Shown one piece after another: positions 18,854 to 27,611 of a DNA stretch of 64,000 nucleotides (position 1 is the stretch's first letter; each line of letters opens with the position of its first letter). A program made the translations under genes and the position numbers. This stretch comes from Fluviispira multicolorata (GTDB taxonomy: Bacteria; Bdellovibrionota_B; Oligoflexia; Silvanigrellales; Silvanigrellaceae), in contig NZ_WFLN01000009.1 of NCBI RefSeq assembly GCF_009208585.1, positions 161,452-225,451 of the forward strand, in the 5' to 3' direction. The notes below the pieces were generated by a model. The model saw only the letters and a program-made list of their open reading frames with translations, had not been told where the DNA came from and did not search any database.

Positions 18854-19591
18854 ATGTCACAAAAAACAATCGTGTTAGGTAAGGGATATGTAGGTAGTTT
18901 TTATTGTAAAAAATTTCCGGAATGTCTAGCTACAAGTCGTAATAGAGATTCTGACAATACTATCATTTATTTTGATCTTTTAAATAAAAACTCTTGGAAT
19001 AACTTACCTGAATGTGATGAGGTTATTTGGACTTTTGCATCTGCAAATAATGAAGCAGAAAAAAACATAGCGATAGAATTTTATAAGTTTTATTGTCTTA
19101 ATAAAAGAACAGTTATTTTAAGTACAACTTCTGCCTATATTCACAAATTAGATAACGAAGTAATTGATGAAATGACTCCACTCGATTTAACAAATTGGCG
19201 AATAAAAGCAGAGGAAGAATTGAGAATACTTGGTGCAAGTATTGTTCATTTAGCAGGAATTTTTGGTCCCAATCGTTTACCAATAAATTGGTTTGTCCAA
19301 GGGAGAGTTCAAGATCCAGATGGAATCATAAATTTAATCCATGTCGATGATATTGTTTTTTGTCTTCACTTACTATTAGAAAAATTTAAAAAAGGATCTC
19401 GGTATAATTTATGTAATGGTATTTATAAAAATAATTATAAAATTACAGATGAATTGAAGAAAAATAAAGAATTGAGTGATAAATTTATTTTTCCTCTTCA
19501 ATATTCAAAAAAAATGAATAAAATAGTAAGTAATAAAAAGCTTGTTACAGAAATACTGTCCAATGATTACTCTTTTAAAAGCTATCCCTGA
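18854..19591 (+). CDS. NAD(P)-binding epimerase/dehydratase-like protein
   Basis: A 245-residue protein of the extended short-chain dehydrogenase group. It begins VLGKGYVGSFY, a GxGxxG nucleotide-binding loop (residues 8-13). The STTSAY segment and the INLIHVDDIV segment are typical of YeeZ-like NAD-dependent epimerases. The usual YxxxK catalytic pair is not obvious (NWRIKAEEEL lies in that region), so catalysis may be altered. Substrate unknown. Confidence 0.72.
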   Translation: MSQKTIVLGKGYVGSFYCKKFPECLATSRNRDSDNTIIYFDLLNKNSWNNLPECDEVIWTFASANNEAEKNIAIEFYKFYCLNKRTVILSTTSAYIHKLDNEVIDEMTPLDLTNWRIKAEEELRILGASIVHLAGIFGPNRLPINWFVQGRVQDPDGIINLIHVDDIVFCLHLLLEKFKKGSRYNLCNGIYKNNYKITDELKKNKELSDKFIFPLQYSKKMNKIVSNKKLVTEILSNDYSFKSYP

Positions 19592-19699
19592 CTTCTTCTT
19601 TCAATTGCATTTTTTCGAAAATTAACAGAAAGAGGCTATTGAGATGTGTCATTTATAAGGCTCATCAAGAGATTTTCAAATATGTATAGGAGGAACTTT

Positions 19700-20875
19700 A
19701 TGGGTTCCATTGAAGGATCGAGTCATATAAATTATAGCATTAAATCCATAAATAAAGTTGGAATTATTGCAGCTCTCAGTTGTGTTGCAATTACGGGAAT
19801 TGGTTTTGGACTTTCTCTTCCTCTTCTCTCATTTGTAATGAAAGAATTAGGGTATTCTTCATTTATCATTGGTTTAAATACAACTATGCCTGCCATAGCT
19901 GCTTTTGCTCTCTCCCCTCTCTTCCTAAAATTTATGGAAAAATTTGGCCTAAAGAGCTTTCTTTCCTTTGCAATTATTGTTGCTATTTTTTGTTTTTATG
20001 GATTCTTTTTCACTCAAAACATATTTTTATGGTTTGTTTTAAGATTTGTATTTGGTGCTTGTCTTGACGGTATTTTTGTGGCCAGTGAAACTTGGATTGG
20101 AGAACTTTCCCCAGATCATCTTCGTGGTAGAATAATGGGTATTTTTTCATCCTGTTTAAGCATTGGTTACTTTCTAGGTGCAGGTGTTTTAGTTTTTACG
20201 GGCAGCAGAGGTGTTTTGCCATTCATAGCGGGTTCACTTTTTCTTTTAATTGTTTTTGTACCTATTTTTTTAGCTCGAAAACAAATTCCAAATATAAAGA
20301 GTGAAGAACAAACCTCCATAAAACCAATAATTCTATCCACTCCAATTGCCATGGGGGCAGCTATTGTTTATGGATATATGGAAACCACAGCCTTTAATTT
20401 ACTACCACTTTATGGAATCTATAATGGTTTATCAGAGCAACTTTCAGTTTCATTACTTGTTGTCGTTGGTGTTGGACAAGCATGTTTACAATTTTTTGTT
20501 GGAGCCATTGCAGATAAATATGGGGCGAGAATATCCTTAATTATTTGTACTTTGATTGGTATTTTTGGGGCAATTGGTATTGGATTTTTCATTAATACTC
20601 CTTTTGTATTATATCCAATTCTATTTTTCTGGGGAGCATGTATTTCAGGTTTTTACACCTTAGCTCTAATTATAGTAGGAAAAAAGTACAAAGGAAGCAG
20701 TTTAGCAGGTGCAAATACAGCTGTAGTTGCTATGTTTGGTGTAGGATCATTGATTGGTCCTCCTTTAGCAGGATTTGGAATGAAAACATCAGAAAATTAT
20801 GGTTTTGTAATTGCAATGCTCGTGCCTGTGCTTATATATATTATTCCACTTGTGTTGAGAAAAAATAATTTATAA
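19700..20875 (+). CDS. MFS transporter
   Basis: A 391-residue, roughly 12-helix transporter. The conserved second half of the N-terminal domain has RFVFGACLDGIFVASETWIGELSPDHLRGR written here only in part: the ETWIGEL and DHLRGRIMGIF pieces are typical of the YcaD/UMF1-like branch. The ATG at 19700 is chosen because a perfect AGGAGG (19688-19693) precedes it by 6 bases; in-frame alternatives at 19646 (GTG) and 19682 lack one. Substrate unknown. The Nudix gene follows closely. Confidence 0.82.
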   Translation: MGSIEGSSHINYSIKSINKVGIIAALSCVAITGIGFGLSLPLLSFVMKELGYSSFIIGLNTTMPAIAAFALSPLFLKFMEKFGLKSFLSFAIIVAIFCFYGFFFTQNIFLWFVLRFVFGACLDGIFVASETWIGELSPDHLRGRIMGIFSSCLSIGYFLGAGVLVFTGSRGVLPFIAGSLFLLIVFVPIFLARKQIPNIKSEEQTSIKPIILSTPIAMGAAIVYGYMETTAFNLLPLYGIYNGLSEQLSVSLLVVVGVGQACLQFFVGAIADKYGARISLIICTLIGIFGAIGIGFFINTPFVLYPILFFWGACISGFYTLALIIVGKKYKGSSLAGANTAVVAMFGVGSLIGPPLAGFGMKTSENYGFVIAMLVPVLIYIIPLVLRKNNL

Positions 20876-20889
20876 TTGGAATGTTTCTT

Positions 20890-21360
20890 ATGCAAAAATT
20901 TTCAAATCTTTTTTATTTAATTTATATAGTAGTAAAAAAGAGTATTCAAAAGATATTTGGAATGAGATCGTTTGGGGTAAGAGGACTTGTTATAAATGAT
21001 AAAAATGAAATATTACTTGTTAAGCACACCTATATGAGTGGTTGGCATTTTCCAGGTGGAGGTGTCGATAAAGGTGAATCGCCAAGAGAAGCAATTATTA
21101 GAGAAGTTCAAGAAGAAGCCGGAATAAATGTGCGAGAATTTCCAAATTTAATTGATTGTTACTATCATAAAATAATGGGTGTTGATGACTTTATTTGTTT
21201 TTATGTTATAAAAAAATTTGACACACAGCCATTTAAAAGTTCAGAGATAAAAGAGGCAAAGTGGTTTTCATTTAATGATTTGCCTTATGATGTGTCTAGT
21301 GCCACTCGAAGAAGACTTTCTGAATTCTTTGAGGGAAATGAGCAACAAAACAAATGGTAA
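20890..21360 (+). CDS. Nudix hydrolase
   Basis: A 156-residue Nudix protein. The Nudix box runs from about G57 to I79, with the pieces GGVDKGESPREAI and REVQEEAGI, so the metal-binding REVQEE glutamates are intact. The family cleaves nucleoside diphosphates linked to other groups. An N-terminal hydrophobic, lysine-rich stretch of about 20 residues might associate with the membrane. The ATG at 20890 is preferred to that at 20881, where the GGA would abut the start codon. It probably forms a unit with the small lipoprotein and pncB downstream, all within short gaps. Confidence 0.86.
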   Translation: MQKFSNLFYLIYIVVKKSIQKIFGMRSFGVRGLVINDKNEILLVKHTYMSGWHFPGGGVDKGESPREAIIREVQEEAGINVREFPNLIDCYYHKIMGVDDFICFYVIKKFDTQPFKSSEIKEAKWFSFNDLPYDVSSATRRRLSEFFEGNEQQNKW

Positions 21361-21374
21361 AAAAGGTTTTTTTT

Positions 21375-21530
21375 ATGGGATTTTATAAATTTAAAAGTAT
21401 TTTATTATTGACCACCATAATGATTGCTGGTTGTAATACATCAAATATATTTGCCGAAGTATTAGAAGAAGGAGGTTGTCATAGTCCAAGTGATTTTCTC
21501 CCTCTAAAAAAAGCACAGAAAAAAAATTAA
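21375..21530 (+). CDS. Small lipoprotein, 51 residues
   Basis: A short ORF with a textbook lipoprotein signal: basic MGFYKFK, a hydrophobic core, and the lipobox MIAGC with the cysteine at about residue 20. The mature part is only some 30 residues, with a second cysteine in EGGCHSPSDF, and ends in lysines. AAAAGG lies upstream and the pncB start follows by 12 bases, so it sits in a run of close same-strand genes. I recognise no homologue. Expression is supported by the coherent signal and spacing but not proven. Confidence 0.6.
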   Translation: MGFYKFKSILLLTTIMIAGCNTSNIFAEVLEEGGCHSPSDFLPLKKAQKKN

Positions 21531-21542
21531 GGTGAGCAATTC

Positions 21543-23057
21543 ATGAATTCATTTTTTCAAACTGTATATAAGAGTTCTCTCACTTTATTAACTGATTTTT
21601 ATCAATTAACTATGGCATATGGTTATTGGAAGTCTGGAATTTCTGAAAGAGAAAGTGTTTTTCATCTTTATTTTCGTAAAAATCCTTTCAATAGTGGTTT
21701 TACACTAAATTCAGGTCTTGAATTGGCTATTGATTATTTAAACCAGTTTAGATTTACAGACGATGATTTAGCTTATTTAAGAACAATTAAAGGTGCAGAT
21801 GATTTAGTTTTATTTGAAGAAGAATTTATTACTTATTTAAAGAATATGTCTTTTTCATGTAATGTGGATGCAATTCCCGAAGGAACAGTCGTGTTTCCTT
21901 ATGAGCCTTTATTGCGAATTTCAGGTCCTTTATTGCAATGCCAATTGCTCGAAACGCCATTATTAAATATTATTAATTTTCATTCATTAATTTCTACGAA
22001 AGCGGCTCGGGTTGTTTCTGTTGCTGGTCCCTCGCAAGTTCTTGAATTTGGTTTAAGAAGGGCACAAGGTGTAGATGGTGGATTGAGTGCAAGTCGAGCA
22101 GCCTTTATTGGTGGCTGTGTTGCAACATCAAATACTCTAGCTGGAAAAATATTTGGAATTCCAGTGCGTGGAACGCATTCACACAGTTGGGTGATGGCAT
22201 TTGACAGCGAAATTGAATCTTTCTTTGCATTTGCACGTGCCATGCCAAATAATACAATATTTTTAGTAGACACTTATAACAGTTTAGAAGGAGTTAAAAA
22301 AGCCATTGAAGTTGCCAATTGGTTAAAGACCCAGGGCAAAAAAATGGGAGGAATTCGCTTAGATTCAGGAGATCTCGCTTATTTAAGTATTGAAGCGAGA
22401 AAGCTACTCGACAAAGCTGGTTATCCAGATGCTGTCATTGTTGCGAGCAATGATTTAGATGAAAATGTTATTGCGAGTTTAAAGGAACAGGGTGCGCAAA
22501 TTGCTGTGTGGGGGGTTGGAACGCAGCTTGTTACGGCATTTGATCAGCCTGCATTAGGAGCTGTCTATAAAATCTCTGCAATTAAATCGAGTACAGGTAT
22601 TTGGGAGCATCGGATAAAATTATCCGAACAATCTATGAAAATTTCAACTCCTGGAATTTTACAAGTAAGAAGATTTTTTAATAAGAGTTTATTTGAAGCA
22701 GATATGATTTATGACATATTAAATTCTGACAAACTTAAATCTTCAATGATTATTGATCCTGAAGATTTTACTCGTTTTTGCAAAATTCCAAAAAACTGTG
22801 ATTATGAAGATCTTTTAGTACCGGTTTATAGAGATGGAAAACTCGTATATTCTCTCCCTAAACTGTCTGAAATAAGAGAGAGAACATTTATTCAACTACG
22901 AAGACTTCATGCAAGTATTAGAAGATTAATGAATCCTCACCATTATCCTGCTGGACTAGAAAAGAAATTGCATGATTATAAATTAAATTTAATTTATAAG
23001 TTTAAAAAAAAAGATCTTATCGATCAAGGAACTCCAGATCTAAGCATTGATATGTAG
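21543..23057 (+). CDS. pncB: Nicotinate phosphoribosyltransferase
   Basis: A 504-residue enzyme that converts nicotinate and PRPP (with ATP) to nicotinate mononucleotide in NAD salvage. It begins with the family signature LLTDFYQLTMAYGYW. The region EFGLRRAQG and the GTHSHSWVMAF segment, including the histidine phosphorylated during the ATP-coupled cycle, are intact, as is GGIRLDSGDLAYLS. Length and order fit the long PncB form. A Nudix gene nearby may belong to the same nucleotide metabolism. The last 18 bases overlap the convergent antiporter gene. Confidence 0.95.
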   Translation: MNSFFQTVYKSSLTLLTDFYQLTMAYGYWKSGISERESVFHLYFRKNPFNSGFTLNSGLELAIDYLNQFRFTDDDLAYLRTIKGADDLVLFEEEFITYLKNMSFSCNVDAIPEGTVVFPYEPLLRISGPLLQCQLLETPLLNIINFHSLISTKAARVVSVAGPSQVLEFGLRRAQGVDGGLSASRAAFIGGCVATSNTLAGKIFGIPVRGTHSHSWVMAFDSEIESFFAFARAMPNNTIFLVDTYNSLEGVKKAIEVANWLKTQGKKMGGIRLDSGDLAYLSIEARKLLDKAGYPDAVIVASNDLDENVIASLKEQGAQIAVWGVGTQLVTAFDQPALGAVYKISAIKSSTGIWEHRIKLSEQSMKISTPGILQVRRFFNKSLFEADMIYDILNSDKLKSSMIIDPEDFTRFCKIPKNCDYEDLLVPVYRDGKLVYSLPKLSEIRERTFIQLRRLHASIRRLMNPHHYPAGLEKKLHDYKLNLIYKFKKKDLIDQGTPDLSIDM

Positions 23058-24911
23058 GGTCTTTATATTTTCAAGAGAATGTCTTGTGCCAAAAATAAAT
23101 AATTCATCATTGTGATGAAAGACAAAGTTTGAAACTGGATTTTTAATACGTTGATTATTTCTATTTACTGCAAGTACAATACAATTATAATTCACTCTTA
23201 TTCCAAGCTCTAAAATATTTTTTCCTATAAATGGGTGGGTCTCATGTAAATTGATGCCCGCAAGCAAGCATTGATCGATAGTCAGTGGATTTTCATCTTC
23301 TGGTTTTTCTTTTGTACAGAAACTTTCTAATTTTGTGATAGATTCTTCATTTCCATAAACTAAAAGTGTGTCCCCAGGAATGACAACTTCGGTTCCTTTT
23401 GGAGAAATAATTGTTTTATTATTACGCTCAATAGCGACAATATTAACTGAAAATTTTTCTCTTAATTTAAGATCAATTAAATTTCTTCCAGTTATATCTG
23501 CATCGGCACCAACGTGAACGGGAACTAAATATTCATCCCATGGCGCTAATCGATCGAGTGTTGAAGTTACATTTTTAGCCGTCATTAACATAAAGTTTTT
23601 TCTGAGACGACTTTTTGTGTTTTCTGATAGATATTTTATGCCTTGAAATAGTGAAAATCTCTTATAAAAAGGTGCCATTTTATTCTCTAATGAAAAATTA
23701 ATGACAGCCTGAGAGTAAGATTCAATAAATTTATAAATTGGTTTTGGAATTAAAGATTCGGGTGTCTCTGCTAATTTAATAGAAAATTTAAATATAAAAG
23801 GAGTCATAAGCATAGTAATAATGGCTGTTGCTACGATTGCGGAGAACGTTTTATTTTCTATAACACCAAGACCCACACCAACTTGGGCAATAACAAAAGA
23901 CAACTCTCCAATTTGTCCCATGCTTCCGCTAATTCGAATGGAGTCTTTTATACCTTGGCCAACGCATAAGTTAAATATTAGATTTAGTCCAATTTTACAA
24001 ATAATTATTGTAGCAACAAGAGCTAAAATAAGACTCCATTTTTCTAAAATAATTTCAGGAGAAAAGAGAAATCCAATTGAAACGAAAAAGACTAATGTAA
24101 AAAGATTTTTAACGGGTTCAATGACAACTTCAATTTTTTTAAGTTCTCTACAATCTGACAGAATAGAGCCCATAATAAAGGCGCCAAGTGCAGCTGAGAA
24201 GTTCCAAGAAGCTGATAAATAAGCAAGTCCAAGTGCAAGACCGATGCTTAAAATAACTAAAAGTTCTTCTTTACCCGTTTTAAATGCAGAGTGAATAATT
24301 CGAGGAAGTAATAAAGTCCCAAGCAACCACCAAAGTAAAATACTACAGATAAATATAGGTACTATCTCCATTAATTGAATGCTTTCGCCACTCGAAGAAG
24401 TTGAGAGCCATATGATCATAAATATTGCGATTGAGTCTTCAATGAGCAATACGGCCATTAATTTTTCGGCAAAGCGCGCACTTTTAAGTTGATGATCTTC
24501 TAAAATTTTAACAATGACTGCTGTTGAAGCTGTCGAAATAACCGCCCCTAAGAAAAGCGCCTCAAAACCAGAAATATTAAAATAGTGTGCAACATTTGTC
24601 CCAATGAACCACATTAAAAGTGCTTGAGAGACTCCGACGAGAACGGGTGAAATGCCTAAGGATTGGATTTTGCGAATACCAAAATGCAGACCCATTGAAA
24701 ACATTAATAATAAAACACCTATTTCGGCTAAAGTGTTAGCTGATTCTTTACTAACAACATAGGGTGTGTAGGATATCGGTAAAGAAAGGAGGACTCCCCC
24801 AAATATATAACCTAATATTAAAGGTAACTTGAAAAACTTTTTAAACATCCAACCGAAGGCTCCTCCAGTGAGAAGGATGGCCGCGAGATCTTGGATAAAA
24901 TCATTATGCAT
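23040..24911 (-). CDS. CPA2-family monovalent cation:proton antiporter with two RCK-C domains
   Basis: A 623-residue protein with about 12 membrane helices (residues 1-400) of the KefB/Na+:H+ antiporter fold, including GVLLLMFSMGLHFG and GQIGELSFVIAQVG. The cytoplasmic tail has two TrkA-C-like (RCK-C) modules: one around LREKFSVNIVAIERN to PGDTLLVYG, the other around LGIRVNYNCIVLAVNRN to HNDELFIFG. There is no NAD-binding RCK-N domain, so it is not a canonical KefB/C. Such transporters regulate K+ or Na+ and pH. GGAGAG precedes the ATG. The tail end overlaps pncB by 18 bases on the other strand. Confidence 0.9.
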   Translation of the reverse strand: MHNDFIQDLAAILLTGGAFGWMFKKFFKLPLILGYIFGGVLLSLPISYTPYVVSKESANTLAEIGVLLLMFSMGLHFGIRKIQSLGISPVLVGVSQALLMWFIGTNVAHYFNISGFEALFLGAVISTASTAVIVKILEDHQLKSARFAEKLMAVLLIEDSIAIFMIIWLSTSSSGESIQLMEIVPIFICSILLWWLLGTLLLPRIIHSAFKTGKEELLVILSIGLALGLAYLSASWNFSAALGAFIMGSILSDCRELKKIEVVIEPVKNLFTLVFFVSIGFLFSPEIILEKWSLILALVATIIICKIGLNLIFNLCVGQGIKDSIRISGSMGQIGELSFVIAQVGVGLGVIENKTFSAIVATAIITMLMTPFIFKFSIKLAETPESLIPKPIYKFIESYSQAVINFSLENKMAPFYKRFSLFQGIKYLSENTKSRLRKNFMLMTAKNVTSTLDRLAPWDEYLVPVHVGADADITGRNLIDLKLREKFSVNIVAIERNNKTIISPKGTEVVIPGDTLLVYGNEESITKLESFCTKEKPEDENPLTIDQCLLAGINLHETHPFIGKNILELGIRVNYNCIVLAVNRNNQRIKNPVSNFVFHHNDELFIFGTRHSLENIKTLHINA

Positions 24912-25014
24912 TCAGCTTACTCTCCATTCAAATTTATCGTCCCTGTAAAGATAGCGCAATTTCTTTGCAGTAAACAAGGAAATGTTTCATTCATTCTTAA
25001 CACCAGGAGTATTT

Positions 25015-25983
25015 ATGCAAAGTTTAAAAGTTTATATGAATGAGCTTTTAGATTATGCTGGATTATATCCTCCAGCACAGCTTTCATTAGAAGAATCTCT
25101 TAAGAACTATTCAGAATATTTATTGCATGAGTATGAAGATATGCTTGGGAAGTTTGTACTTCCTGTGAATAAAATAGAAGAAACTATTTTATTACTTAAC
25201 ACTCACAATTATTTATCTAAAATTGGAAAACGAAAAGCAAGCTTTTCTATCATTCTTTCAGCATGCAAGAGTTTTAATGATTTTCCAAATATATTGCAAA
25301 AGGATTTTCAAAGCATTCAAGAATTTTCAAAACTTTTTGAATCTTCACTCGAAATTCTCTCCATAGAATTTTTACCACCAGAAGACATCCTTGCTGCGAA
25401 TTCAAATAAAATAATAGATGTGTATTTGTCAATTTTATTCGAGAACTTTCGTGCGCACAATAAAAAAATAGATTTCTATTGTGAAATTCCATTAAATGAT
25501 AATTTTGATAAAAATATACGTGAAATCTCTGAGTATAACAGAAGTAATTTAAATTTTCAAGTGCTTGTAAAGCTGAGAACGGGGGGAGTTAAAAAAGAAC
25601 AAATACCTTCAGCTCAAGAAATTGCTCATGCTTTAAGCCTATGTGCCAAATATAAAATACCTGTAAAAGCAACTGCTGGGCTGCATGTCCCAGTACCAAA
25701 TTTTAATCCTGATGTGGGGACAATATTGCATGGGTTTTTAAATGTCTTTTCAAGCATGATGCTTGCTTATCAAGAGTTAGCAACTGAAAAAGAGATTGAA
25801 GATATTCTTTCTAATTATAATTATGAAAATTTTAAATTTTCAAAAACTGGATTGGAAATTGGAAAATTTTCATTAAGCAATTATGAGATTGAAAATCTTA
25901 GAAAGAAATATATAAAAAGTTTTGGAAGTTGTAGTTTTTTAGAGCCTATAGATCATCTTATTGAACATAAAATTCTTACTTAG
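25015..25983 (+). CDS. Conserved-looking protein of unknown function upstream of fumarylacetoacetase
   Basis: A 322-residue soluble protein. The ATG at 25015 has AGGAG about six bases upstream and is preferred over 24982. The N-terminus LLDYAGLYPPAQLSLEESL looks like a conserved opening. The later LRTGGVKKEQIPSAQEIA and the AKYKIPVKATAGLHVPVPN stretch resemble substrate loops of a TIM-barrel enzyme, with strands ending in charged residues and a Gly-Leu-His near the end. I do not know a confirmed function. It ends 11 bases before the fumarylacetoacetase gene, so a role in aromatic amino-acid catabolism is likely. Confidence 0.65.
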   Translation: MQSLKVYMNELLDYAGLYPPAQLSLEESLKNYSEYLLHEYEDMLGKFVLPVNKIEETILLLNTHNYLSKIGKRKASFSIILSACKSFNDFPNILQKDFQSIQEFSKLFESSLEILSIEFLPPEDILAANSNKIIDVYLSILFENFRAHNKKIDFYCEIPLNDNFDKNIREISEYNRSNLNFQVLVKLRTGGVKKEQIPSAQEIAHALSLCAKYKIPVKATAGLHVPVPNFNPDVGTILHGFLNVFSSMMLAYQELATEKEIEDILSNYNYENFKFSKTGLEIGKFSLSNYEIENLRKKYIKSFGSCSFLEPIDHLIEHKILT

Positions 25984-25994
25984 AAGGGCATTAT

Positions 25995-27260
25995 ATGAAG
26001 GAATTAAAGTGTTGGTTTGACATTCCACAAAATCACGACTTTTCGATTTATAATATTCCATTTGGAGTATTTTATACAAATAATCAAAAATCAACTGCAC
26101 GTGCAGGAGCTGCACTAGGTGATTTTGTCATAGATTTAAACAGTCTATTTAAGCTTGGATATCTGTCTCATATAGAAGATTTAAAAGGAGAAGTTTTTGA
26201 AAAAAATAAATTAAATGATCTGTTATCACTTGGAAACAAAGTTTGTAATAATGTTCGATATGCAGTTCAAGAATTATTTTCAAATCCAAATTCAAAATTA
26301 AAAAAGCATCCAGAACATCTTGAGACTATTCTTATTCAAATTTCATTAGTTAAAATGTTGTTACCTATTCAAGTTAAAGATTATGTCGATTTTTATTCGA
26401 GTTTAGATCATGCAATAAATTTAGGAAAAATGTTTAGAGATGAAAAAAACCCATTATTACCTAATTGGAAGCATATTCCAATCGGTTATCATGGTCGCTC
26501 AAGCTCTATTATAGTAGGTGGTACAAATTTCAAAAGACCAAAGGGACAATTGTGTGCAGTTGATTCAACTCAACCTACTTTTGGTTTGACAAAGCAATTG
26601 GATTTTGAACTTGAAATGGCATTTATTACGTGTAAAAACACTGCGCTTGGTGAAGTGATTTCTCCTGATGAGTGTTCAGATGCTATATTCGGCTTCGCCC
26701 TTTTTAACGATTGGTCCGCCCGCGATATTCAAAGATGGGAATATGTACCACTTGGACCATTTCTAGGAAAAAGTTTTGCTAGCTCACTTTCTCCATGGTT
26801 AGTATCTCTCGAAGCTTTGACTCCTTTTGCTTTACCTTCTCAGGACAAAGATGTCTCCGAGCTCGAATATTTGAAGTGTAAAAAGAATGGACTATTCGAC
26901 ATTCACCTCGAAATTTACATTCAATCCGACAAAATGCAGGAGCCTTTTCTAATTTCAAGATCAAATTACAAATATATGTATTGGAATTTGTTCCAACAAT
27001 TGGCTCATATGACTTCAAATGGTTCTCCTATAAGCGTTGGAGATGTCTATGCAAGCGGAACTATTAGCGGACCGTATCCTGAATCATATGGATCGATGCT
27101 TGAACTCGCTTGGAAGGGGAATAAACCTATAACTCTCCCAGATGGTTCAAGAAGATCTTTTATCGAAGATGGAGATACAGTTATATTTAAAGGTTTTGCT
27201 ATAAATGAACATGTTAGAATAGGTTTTGGTGAGCTATCCGTAAAAGTCTTACCAAGCTAA
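25995..27260 (+). CDS. fahA: Fumarylacetoacetase
   Basis: A 421-residue enzyme that splits 4-fumarylacetoacetate into fumarate and acetoacetate, the last step of tyrosine/homogentisate breakdown. It shows the N-terminal domain with PFGVFYTNNQ, the catalytic-domain segment KDYVDFYSSLDHA, then HIPIGYHGRSSS, the metal-binding stretch DFELEMAFI, and NDWSARDIQRWEYVPLGPF, all standard for full-length FAH. Length matches the family. No homogentisate dioxygenase lies in the window, so the pathway partners must be elsewhere. Confidence 0.96.
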   Translation: MKELKCWFDIPQNHDFSIYNIPFGVFYTNNQKSTARAGAALGDFVIDLNSLFKLGYLSHIEDLKGEVFEKNKLNDLLSLGNKVCNNVRYAVQELFSNPNSKLKKHPEHLETILIQISLVKMLLPIQVKDYVDFYSSLDHAINLGKMFRDEKNPLLPNWKHIPIGYHGRSSSIIVGGTNFKRPKGQLCAVDSTQPTFGLTKQLDFELEMAFITCKNTALGEVISPDECSDAIFGFALFNDWSARDIQRWEYVPLGPFLGKSFASSLSPWLVSLEALTPFALPSQDKDVSELEYLKCKKNGLFDIHLEIYIQSDKMQEPFLISRSNYKYMYWNLFQQLAHMTSNGSPISVGDVYASGTISGPYPESYGSMLELAWKGNKPITLPDGSRRSFIEDGDTVIFKGFAINEHVRIGFGELSVKVLPS

Positions 27261-27611
27261 AATTTTATCTTTTCTCTTATTCATCCCCCCTCTTAAGTGT
27301 CTTTTAAGAAGACACTTGATTCTCTCAGAGCGCTTGTAATATTTTTAATTCCTTATAAATATAACATAAAATCCTATATTGAGGATTTTTCTCTACAAAA
27401 TTAAACCTTTATATCACTTGTAAAAATGTCTTAAATTTTGACGGATTGAAAAGACTCTGGTATTTTGTCCAATTCAAGAGTAATCAGCTTATATGGAAGA
27501 ATCGTTAAGAAGAAATTACTAGTCATACGATTTTTTTGCACAACTGATTCATTTTTGTGATATTTTTAATTTTCTTAGTTATTTTTAATTATTGCTAGAA
27601 AGGGAATTTTT
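27261..27611. other. Intergenic region between fahA and the HTH regulator
   Basis: About 350 bases without a gene. A 9-bp perfect hairpin AAGTGTCTT (27295-27303)/AAGACACTT (27309-27317) follows fahA but lacks a T-run, so it is a doubtful terminator. The 13 bases TATTGCTAGAAAG at 27590-27602, just upstream of the regulator start, recur exactly upstream of rpoZ and may be a promoter element. Confidence 0.4.
27295..27317 (+). terminator. Possible fahA terminator hairpin
   Basis: Perfect 9-bp stem with a 5-base loop, 35 bases after the fahA stop. It is not followed by a run of T, so termination would be weak or Rho-assisted. It might instead stabilise the 3' end. Confidence 0.4.
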
